A DNA stretch of 39,969 nt, taken from positions 43,037 to 83,005 of the forward strand of contig DBCM01000129.1 in the NCBI GenBank assembly GCA_002293045.1. Reading direction: 5' to 3'. The notes under the pieces were generated by a model. It ran no database searches. It saw nothing but the letters and a program-made list of their open reading frames with translations, and was not told the origin of the DNA. The position numbers and the translations under genes were made by a program. Each line of letters starts with the position of its first letter. Within the stretch, counting starts at the first letter, position 1. This document shows, piece after piece, positions 39,880 through 39,969 of the stretch. This DNA comes from Flavobacteriales bacterium UBA958. Lineage in GTDB: Bacteria > Bacteroidota > Bacteroidia > Flavobacteriales_D > Crocinitomicaceae.

Positions 39880-39969
39880 GAAATAAAGATAACATAAATG
39901 TATATCGTACAATTAAACCACTTGAATCCTGAGGTTAACGGTTGATGTAGCCTTACCCTTTTTCAAACA

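Noticed and set aside
39913..39969. Open 18-codon reverse frame at the window end (ends ATSTVNLRIQVV, stop at 39913)
   Set aside because: It could be the 3' end of a minus-strand gene upstream of the methyltransferase, but 18 codons are too few to tell from chance.

Overview
The window is chromosomal DNA of a Bacteroidota bacterium, most likely of the order Flavobacteriales. Reasons: adjacent gldB and gldC gliding-motility genes, a PorQ-like type IX secretion protein, several secreted proteins with C-terminal type A sorting domains, a DUF4476 protein, GlsA/GlsB-type aminolipid acyltransferases, few Shine-Dalgarno sequences, and -7 promoter boxes of the Bacteroidota form TAnnTTTG. Genus cannot be fixed from this sequence. 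I see no rRNA, tRNA, CRISPR array, transposase or prophage.

Layout. 1-617: menB, cut by the window edge. 685-4787 (minus): a GH20 hexosaminidase, a small Tat-signal ORF that looks like an internally deleted aminotransferase, and a type IX secreted protein. 4842-4994: a 50-residue ORF with its own terminator. 5099-7721 (plus): fba-accD-MBL-fold operon with overlapping stops and starts. 7698-8596 (minus): flavin reductase and DUF2805. 8686-10910 (plus): TauE/SafE exporter and CstB-like persulfide dioxygenase/rhodanese, a sulfide/persulfide handling pair. 10924-12173 (minus): two exported barrel-like proteins. 12227-14499 (plus): cysteine desulfurase and a GT4 glycosyltransferase.

14500-17800 is more accessory: a GC-rich repeat block, an AT-rich control region with two palindromes and a good promoter, an AAA/DUF4143-type ATPase, and an unrelated HTH-like protein on the other strand. 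17267-21261: a small type IX substrate followed by a 1151-residue collagen-like surface protein with four interspersed copies of a ~50-residue non-collagen module. 21276-23877 (minus): gldB-gldC-DUF2797-GtrA-like. 23928-25495 (plus): outer-membrane protein and nadE. 25492-26536: ferredoxin, a Rieske-like lipoprotein without the usual ligands, and a very basic small lipoprotein.

26537-27483 is gene-free and holds a three-copy array of composite palindromic repeats. After it come an ABC-F ATPase (minus), two small ORFs (plus), porQ (minus), an unknown protein overlapping a sigma-70-family factor (plus), the glsB/glsA-like pair with a PhnP-like hydrolase and an exonuclease/GIY-YIG fusion (minus, 32490-36385), a DUF4476 protein with an Asn/Thr-rich middle, a 14-bp tandem repeat in front of a four-helix-bundle (S23/IVP-like) gene, a secreted DUF4177-like protein with a terminator, and a methyltransferase.

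Themes: envelope building and surface export (gld, PorQ, sorting-domain proteins, collagen-like protein, aminolipid acyltransferases) and sulfur handling (TauE, CstB, cysteine desulfurase). The least explained parts are the repeat array at 26598-27480, the palindrome-controlled ATPase at 14734-16024, the collagen-like module protein, and the sigma factor with its overlapping unknown partner.
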